DNA of 34,641 bases, from positions 1 through 34,641 of the forward strand of contig JAIXZA010000167.1 of NCBI GenBank assembly GCA_027489965.1. Direction: 5' to 3'. Shown here piece after piece: positions 29,803 to 34,641 of this stretch (the stretch's first letter is position 1; every line of letters begins with the position of its first letter). Both the position numbers and the translations under genes were made by a program. The notes beneath the pieces are model-generated. The model saw only the letters and a program-made list of their open reading frames with translations. It had not been told where the DNA came from and made no database searches. The stretch comes from Verrucomicrobiaceae bacterium (lineage in GTDB: Bacteria > Verrucomicrobiota > Verrucomicrobiia > Verrucomicrobiales > Verrucomicrobiaceae).

Positions 29803-31956
29803 ATGGATCTCTCCGACGCTCTCATGATCACAGGCAACGCGCTTTGCACCCCAGAGCAAGCCCAAGCCGATTTCAGCCAAGCCTTTGCCAAGCTGCCGCC
29901 GACTGTGCGTACAGAGACTTTGCGACTCGACCAGGTGATGCGCCAGATTCACGCGGCCCGCTTTAAGGCCCGCGCTTTCAACGACCTGGCTGAAGACGGC
30001 ATGAGCGCGGAGACGCTCAAGCGTCTCTATTATGGCAAGGGCAAATCTTCCGGCCTCGGCTGGATCGCAATCGGCACCGCCGCCCTAATCGACCATCGCC
30101 AATGCGGAGGATGCGGCCTTGCCGGATGCCATCATCAGCGCGAAGTGGCCATTCCTGCCGACACGCTGAAGGCATGGCGTAAACTGGCCGTCACCAATGA
30201 CAAGCGCGGCCTGTCCGAAAGCTGGAAAGTCATCATCCGCGATCTCATCAGCGGCAAGGAAATCGCCGGGGCAGGCACCTGGCGCGATGTCTTCGCGAAG
30301 GCCGCGCCCTTTGCACAACCGCCTGAGAATTGCCCATGGTCCCTACACCGTCCGCCGCCCGGATGGAGTGAAGCCAGCTTCATGCGCCACAAAGCTGATA
30401 AGCTGCTCTATGAGCTAGGCCGGAAGGGAAGCTTTGCCGCATGGAATGAGCTTCCTGAAGTTCGAATCGACCTCACGACCCTGCGCCCGTTTGAGTGGCT
30501 GGTGGTGGACGATCACCGCCTAGATTTCAAAGTCTTTGTCACCATGCCAGACGGCAAAGTTCAGCTTGTCGAATTGTGGGGACTCTTTGTCATGGACGTG
30601 GCTACACGCATGATCGTCAGCTTTGCCCTCAAGCCCCGAGTCGCCCGCGAAGATGGGACCGTAATGGCCTTTGAGCACAGGGACATGCAGCACCTGATCA
30701 CGCATGTTCTCACGACTTACGGAGTGCCGAAAGACTTCTCACAAAGATGGATCGTGGAAAATGCCGCTGCCGCTGTGAGCACGGACTGTGAGCGCCTTCT
30801 CGACTTTGTCACCAGTGGACGTGTGACCATCAAACGCTCAGGAATCCAAGTCGGAGACTTTCACCTTTCTGGCTTCCCCGAACGATGGGGAAACTATCGC
30901 GGTAAGCGCTGGCTGGAATCCTACTTTGGCCCGCTGGACGTCGTGCTTGGTGGCGTCAAAGGTCAAATGGGCTCAGACTATTGGAGCAAGCCAGGCTCCT
31001 TTGATGCGCGTCAAGCCTTTGGGAATCGCCTTTTAAAACTGCTTGAAAAATGCACGCCTGAAAAGCGCGCTAAACTGGCGCTGCCTTTCGAGTGGGCTGG
31101 TGATGCTCATTGGTTAGTCAGTGAGGCCGTTGAGCTGCTCAACCATCGCACCGACCACCAACTTGAAGGCTTCCAAGAAGTCCGCTTTTTCGCCTACGAC
31201 ACCACAAGCCAAGCTTTGCCTCTCTGCCCTCAGCTCGCCAAACTCCACGGTACTGAGCAGCACCTCACGACGTTTAGCCAGGTGCCTCAACAGCTGCAAG
31301 AATTGTGGCTGAATAACGGCGGCAGGCCGCGCCGCATCACGCCAGCGGAGAAGATGGAGATGCACAGGCCTGAGATGCTACGACTAGCCCCCGAAGCCGT
31401 TCAGGATTTGCTCTTTGACGAAGTGACCAAATACAAAGGCAACCCGATAATCTGGCGCGGCGGCGATGCGCTAGACCTCGAAATTAAGCGCGCCCGAATC
31501 AAAACTAGCGTGCGGTTTTACGGTAAGCTGCTCAACATTGAGCAGGGTCAAAAAGTGATTGCCCGCCTCAACACGGACAAGCCCGAACTTGGCGTGTGGC
31601 TGCTGAACGAAAAGCGCCAGTATCTAGGCCATCTGCGTCACAGCACTGACCCGACTCATGACGACGTGGAAGGCCTACACAAAATGATGGGCGCACAGAT
31701 CGCCGCGCTGAACCAAGGCAAGAAACGCCTGAACCACCTGACCAACGCCCCCCAAGATGCATTGGAGCGCATTGGCGAGCTTGAGCAGCTCACGGACACG
31801 ATCAATACCATGACCGGCAAGGATGACGAAGACGCCGAAGAAATCCCCGCCTTGCCTGAAAGCGCCGGATTTATCCGCGCTGTGAAGACCCGCACGCCGT
31901 CAACCGTTGCCGCCTCTGGCGATGCCGAAGCTTTCCTTAAATCCCTCCAATCATGA
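29803..31956 (+). CDS. MuA-like DDE transposase
   Basis: A 717-residue protein aligning by eye with MuA in the catalytic core. First acidic residue D236 in EWLVVDDHRLDFKVFV (MuA EWINGDGYLHNVFV, D269). Second position is E319 in RWIVENAAA, where MuA has D336. Third is E372 in GKRWLESYFG (MuA E392). The core also has MDVATRMIVSF and TYGVPKDF. The N-terminal part carries an unusual Cys/His cluster CGGCGLAGCHH (101-111), possibly zinc-binding. The C-terminal part (about 560-650) is a Mu-transpos_C-like region. It catalyses integration and replicative transposition. It overlaps the ATPase gene by ATGA. Confidence 0.92.
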   Translation: MDLSDALMITGNALCTPEQAQADFSQAFAKLPPTVRTETLRLDQVMRQIHAARFKARAFNDLAEDGMSAETLKRLYYGKGKSSGLGWIAIGTAALIDHRQCGGCGLAGCHHQREVAIPADTLKAWRKLAVTNDKRGLSESWKVIIRDLISGKEIAGAGTWRDVFAKAAPFAQPPENCPWSLHRPPPGWSEASFMRHKADKLLYELGRKGSFAAWNELPEVRIDLTTLRPFEWLVVDDHRLDFKVFVTMPDGKVQLVELWGLFVMDVATRMIVSFALKPRVAREDGTVMAFEHRDMQHLITHVLTTYGVPKDFSQRWIVENAAAAVSTDCERLLDFVTSGRVTIKRSGIQVGDFHLSGFPERWGNYRGKRWLESYFGPLDVVLGGVKGQMGSDYWSKPGSFDARQAFGNRLLKLLEKCTPEKRAKLALPFEWAGDAHWLVSEAVELLNHRTDHQLEGFQEVRFFAYDTTSQALPLCPQLAKLHGTEQHLTTFSQVPQQLQELWLNNGGRPRRITPAEKMEMHRPEMLRLAPEAVQDLLFDEVTKYKGNPIIWRGGDALDLEIKRARIKTSVRFYGKLLNIEQGQKVIARLNTDKPELGVWLLNEKRQYLGHLRHSTDPTHDDVEGLHKMMGAQIAALNQGKKRLNHLTNAPQDALERIGELEQLTDTINTMTGKDDEDAEEIPALPESAGFIRAVKTRTPSTVAASGDAEAFLKSLQS

Positions 31957-33140
31957 CCCCAACAACAACAGAAGCCCCCACTATGACACCCGCCGCCCAC
32001 ATCCACGCCGCCCTAGAGGCCAAAGAAAACGCCACCCCAGCCCGCCGCTATCAGGAGCAATTCGACCAGTTTCCAGAAAGCTGGAAAGCCATTATCCTGG
32101 AATGCGAGCTGAAACAGCTCACGCTGAAATCTCATCGTACTCTGTCCAAAGATTGGAGCGATAAAAACTTCACGGAACACACCACCCTTCCTAGCTCCAC
32201 ATGGAGTCTTTTAAAGAGTGGTAATCACGCGCTGCCTACAGGTCAACGCAGCGTTGACAACGTGCTGGCAAAGCTGAAGCAACTGCAACAGCGCTGCAAA
32301 GAAATCGACCTGGAAGCCGCCGATGCCGCCCTCAGAGCGCGGCAGAGTGGGGAAGTCACTGGATTCGTTCAAGACGTGAATGTGACCGCCATCAAGGGCG
32401 CTCTTAACCGTGCCAGCGAGCGAGCAAGCCAAGGCTCTGAAGAGCGTCTGATCGTGCTGCGCGGCAGCACAGGTGACGGCAAAACCACGCTGAGAAAATA
32501 CCTCGTCGCCCAAGGTGACATTCATTTTTCAGTCATGGCCCGCCCAAGCTGGAAATCATCGTACACGGCCTTCCTTCGCGCCGTCGCTGGTACTCTCCGC
32601 GTGGATGTCGCCAGCCTGCGCGGTGTCGCTGCGATCGAGACCGAAATCATGGACAAAGCGACCCGCACAAACGGTGCAATCTGGTTTGAGGAAGTTCAGC
32701 GTCTTTCCAAGCAGGCTCAAGAGTTCATCAAGCTGCTTTTAAACGAGTCCACACTCACCGTTTTAATCAGCCTCACGCCCGAAGCTTATAGCCTCATGCA
32801 GCACCAAGCCGGGGCGGACTTTTCGCAGCTCTTCCGCCGCGCTGCCGCCAACTTTGAAATGACCCCAGCCAACGCCGCTTTTGTGCAGGCCTTGGCCCCT
32901 GAATTGTGGCAAAAATCCCACACTCCCAGGCAACGCGAAATCATCGCCGAAGAAGCCGCGAAATTCGGTGGCAAAGCCATGATCTCCGAAGTGGTCAAAC
33001 GCCTCACCAAAACCACCGCCGATAAGCTCACCATTTCTGACACAGATGTCACCCAGGCAATCCGCGCCTATCGCCTCAACGTCCCCGATTTTGCCCGCCT
33101 TCGCCGCACCAACGGCCAACCTGAAAAAATCGCCGCCTAA
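31953..33140 (+). CDS. MuB-like AAA+ ATPase (target-site selection)
   Basis: A 395-residue protein. GSTGDGKTT at 171-179 is the Walker A motif and IWFEE at 243-247 the Walker B. A sensor segment follows (LLNESTLTVLISLTPEAYSL). The N-terminal ~130 residues are helical and may bind DNA. The gene overlaps the transposase stop by ATGA, the pairing of MuA with MuB. MuB-type ATPases coat target DNA and stimulate the transposase. The C-terminus (LNVPDFARLRRTNGQPEKI) is basic. The N-terminal half is longer than in MuB, which has about 312 residues. Confidence 0.85.
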   Translation: MTPTTTEAPTMTPAAHIHAALEAKENATPARRYQEQFDQFPESWKAIILECELKQLTLKSHRTLSKDWSDKNFTEHTTLPSSTWSLLKSGNHALPTGQRSVDNVLAKLKQLQQRCKEIDLEAADAALRARQSGEVTGFVQDVNVTAIKGALNRASERASQGSEERLIVLRGSTGDGKTTLRKYLVAQGDIHFSVMARPSWKSSYTAFLRAVAGTLRVDVASLRGVAAIETEIMDKATRTNGAIWFEEVQRLSKQAQEFIKLLLNESTLTVLISLTPEAYSLMQHQAGADFSQLFRRAAANFEMTPANAAFVQALAPELWQKSHTPRQREIIAEEAAKFGGKAMISEVVKRLTKTTADKLTISDTDVTQAIRAYRLNVPDFARLRRTNGQPEKIAA

Positions 33141-33171
33141 ACCCCAGCAAAAACCCCACTAAAACACGATC

Positions 33172-33759
33172 ATGGAAACCACCCCAACACCCGCCCCCGA
33201 CTACCGCGCCAAAGCTCTTTCAATGCTGGCAGAATTGCAGCTCAAAAAGCACGCCTTGAGGGAGGCTTTAGCCCCCTATGAAACCCAAGTTGCAGCGCTG
33301 CAAAAAGCCTGTTCAGACGCCACCGCCGAAGAATGCACCCGAATCGAAAATTTAGAGGCTGAATTGAAGCGCCTGGCGCTGCTCTATCCCGATGAAATTT
33401 TCGGTGAAACCAAGTCACTGCAAGTCAACCTTTTCACCCTTGGCATCCGCCCTGCTGAGAAGGTGGATTTTATCGGCCCAGAGCAAGAGGTAATAAGCGC
33501 CCTGCAAACTGCCGCTAAATCACACCCAGACCCAGCAACCCGCCTAGCCGCTGAGGCTTGCCTCAGAACAACCGTGGAACTCAATAAACCGTTCATCCGC
33601 GATAAATGGGAGTCTTTTCAAGACTGGTTCACGATCTTTGGCCTGAAGATCACAGAGCAGATTTCAGCCAGCATCTCCGAGCGGAAACCCGCCAAGCCAA
33701 AGCCCACCAACCCGCTCAAAGGAGCCAAGCCCAAAACCGAAGAACAGGAGGCCGCATAA
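33172..33759 (+). CDS. Mu Gam-like protein
   Basis: A 195-residue protein matching the Gam family in pattern: a coiled-coil N-terminus (LAELQLKKHALREALAPYET), then IFGETKSLQVNLFTLGIRPA, the usual strand pair of the Ku-like core, and a C-terminal helix. Gam binds double-stranded DNA ends and shields them from host nucleases. It follows the ATPase gene by 31 bases. The C-terminus is a basic linker (KPAKPKPTNPLKGAKPK). The call rests on pattern and place. Confidence 0.65.
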   Translation: METTPTPAPDYRAKALSMLAELQLKKHALREALAPYETQVAALQKACSDATAEECTRIENLEAELKRLALLYPDEIFGETKSLQVNLFTLGIRPAEKVDFIGPEQEVISALQTAAKSHPDPATRLAAEACLRTTVELNKPFIRDKWESFQDWFTIFGLKITEQISASISERKPAKPKPTNPLKGAKPKTEEQEAA

Positions 33760-33760
33760 C

Positions 33761-34411
33761 GTGAAACTAACCCCCCTCTCAGCCGTCCAAGTCAAAGGCC
33801 TTTGCGCCCTGGCTAACAAAGCCTACAAAGTCGCCAAAGCACGCCACGCCATTGATGACGACATGACCGCCGACGATTACCGGAAAGCAGGCCAAAAAGA
33901 GGCCGCTAGAATCGACTCTTTAAAGGATGCCCACCAAGGCCATTACCTCGCCATCAAAGGCAAGTGGTTTGTCGTGTTAGGACGGCTAGAAGAGGCCTTC
34001 GATTTGTTCCTCCGCGCCGGAGACCAGGCACATCACCACGCCCAAATGAAATGGCGCTTACTTGGCCAGATTTCCTTTTGGGCCGACGCTAAAAAGACCG
34101 CCCATAAAGCAGAGACTCAAATCGAACTAGACGACACCGAAGCCGCCCGCCAGGCTTGGGCATACACAGCCGCCCTGGCCCGCGATAAATCCGCAGCCAA
34201 AACAGCCCGGCTGGAGGATCTCACCACCAAAGAGCTAGAGCAGCTTGGCTTCACTATCGTAAACCGCGCAAACGCCATGCGCGGAGTCGGTCACACCGCC
34301 AACCGCAACAAAAACCAACCCCGCCACGCTAAGCCGGTTGAAACCAACCGCATGGTAGATAACGAGGCGTCACTCATGCGGGCGCTCGCTCGAAAGCTAG
34401 GCACTCGCTAA
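33761..34411 (+). CDS. hypothetical protein, last early gene
   Basis: A 216-residue protein starting at GTG 33761; AGGAGG at 33746-33751 is the best ribosome binding site of the window and fixes this start. It is mainly helical (KLTPLSAVQVKGLCALANKA, then LEEAFDLFLRAGDQAHHHAQ) with a C-terminal LTTKELEQLGFTIVNRANAM, a SAP- or LEM-like helix pair by eye, and a basic tail. No family is recognised with confidence. It lies one base after the Gam-like gene and just ahead of the right-end hairpin. Confidence 0.6.
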   Translation: MKLTPLSAVQVKGLCALANKAYKVAKARHAIDDDMTADDYRKAGQKEAARIDSLKDAHQGHYLAIKGKWFVVLGRLEEAFDLFLRAGDQAHHHAQMKWRLLGQISFWADAKKTAHKAETQIELDDTEAARQAWAYTAALARDKSAAKTARLEDLTTKELEQLGFTIVNRANAMRGVGHTANRNKNQPRHAKPVETNRMVDNEASLMRALARKLGTR

Positions 34412-34428
34412 AGAAGCGCCGTTTAAAC

Positions 34429-34464
34429 CCCGCTTGAGCAGCGTCTAAAGATTGCTCAAGCGGG
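34429..34464 (+). terminator. 12-bp perfect hairpin after the early operon
   Basis: CCCGCTTGAGCA (34429-34440) and TGCTCAAGCGGG (34453-34464) form a perfect 12-bp stem with a 12-base loop, 17 bases after the last stop. It is not followed by a T run, so a simple rho-independent terminator is not certain. It may also be a binding site next to the phage end. Confidence 0.5.
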
Positions 34465-34468
34465 AAAG

Positions 34469-34494
34469 TGGGTCAACTCGCCTGCACAAAGGCA
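34469..34494 (-). other. candidate right end of the transposable phage
   Basis: TGGGTCAACTCGCCTGC (34469-34485) is an inverted match to 151-167 with one difference. Read inward from CA at 34494, the TTGACCCA block starts at the same distance (18 bases) as from TG 120 on the left. The remaining 147 bases of the window hold no gene I can support; they contain a CCATTCCGTGTCATTCCGG repeat and may be host flank. Confidence 0.45.
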
Positions 34495-34641
34495 CCCACT
34501 CACCGCTTCAGGGTACGCACACTCTGCCCGTTTCCGGTCCATTCCGTGTCATTCCGGGTTCCTGTTCACAATGGGCCACGCCGAGGGTGCCGAACCAATT
34601 GAGAGTCAGGTCCCGCCCCTGACCACCGGTCACGCCTTGGG

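Noticed and set aside
34420..34641. A plus-strand frame open from 34425 to the right edge (LEQRLKIAQAGKWVNSPAQR).
   Set aside because: It has no start codon near its beginning and runs through the hairpin and the end repeat. Open length in GC-rich sequence is weak proof.
1..34641. tRNA or rRNA genes, plasmid origin, toxin-antitoxin pair or restriction system.
   Set aside because: No tRNA cloverleaf or rRNA segment was noticed, and no gene matches those systems; the RHH genes have no recognisable toxin partner.

Overview
The window is an almost complete transposable (Mu-type) siphovirus-like phage genome of about 34.4 kb, probably from a Verrucomicrobiota host (Prosthecobacter/Verrucomicrobium-like). 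The phage assignment is firm: MuA-like DDE transposase, MuB-like AAA ATPase, Gam-like protein, DUF3486-type small terminase, large terminase, DUF935-type portal, Mu F-like head protein, Mu I-like protease/scaffold, major capsid, DUF1320-like connector, tail tube and tape measure are all present. The host guess rests only on general codon and base style and on the many short tandem repeats between genes, so it is weak.

Layout. Genes left of about 24.05 kb are all on the minus strand (late functions); genes right of it are all on the plus strand (early and replicative functions). Reading leftward from 24.05 kb: (i) a short unit with a ribbon-helix-helix (RHH) protein, a GYF-like membrane protein and two unknown proteins, closed by a clear intrinsic terminator at 22.6 kb; (ii) a lysis group (lipoprotein, amidase endolysin, DUF2730-like membrane/coiled-coil protein); (iii) DNA packaging and portal (20.5-16.1 kb), with an ASCH-like gene between terminase and portal; (iv) head genes (16.0-10.5 kb); (v) tail genes (10.5-0.17 kb), in which a tail fibre carrying an SGNH hydrolase lies upstream of the tape measure.

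Reading rightward from 24.1 kb: a second RHH protein, many small unrecognised proteins, often joined by ATGA start/stop overlaps, a group with three copies of one putative winged-helix module, then transposase, ATPase, Gam-like protein and one unknown protein. The divergent region 24.05-24.18 kb holds an array of phased operator-like repeats between the two RHH genes and is the best candidate for the developmental switch. No classical Mu c/Ner repressor or Mor/C activator was recognised.

Ends. A 17-bp inverted repeat with one mismatch lies just outside the outermost genes (151-167 and 34469-34485). A TG dinucleotide occurs at the same distance outside a shared AGTTGACCCA block on both sides (about 120 and 34494). 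I take these as candidate transposon ends; the outer ~119 and ~147 bases would then be host flank. The intergenic spaces are rich in short repeat families: CCTTCAY heptamers, a GGTCNGATC-type family, a 20-bp CAACAACAG-type repeat, a 49-bp pair, and a 26-bp motif seen three times ahead of late gene groups.
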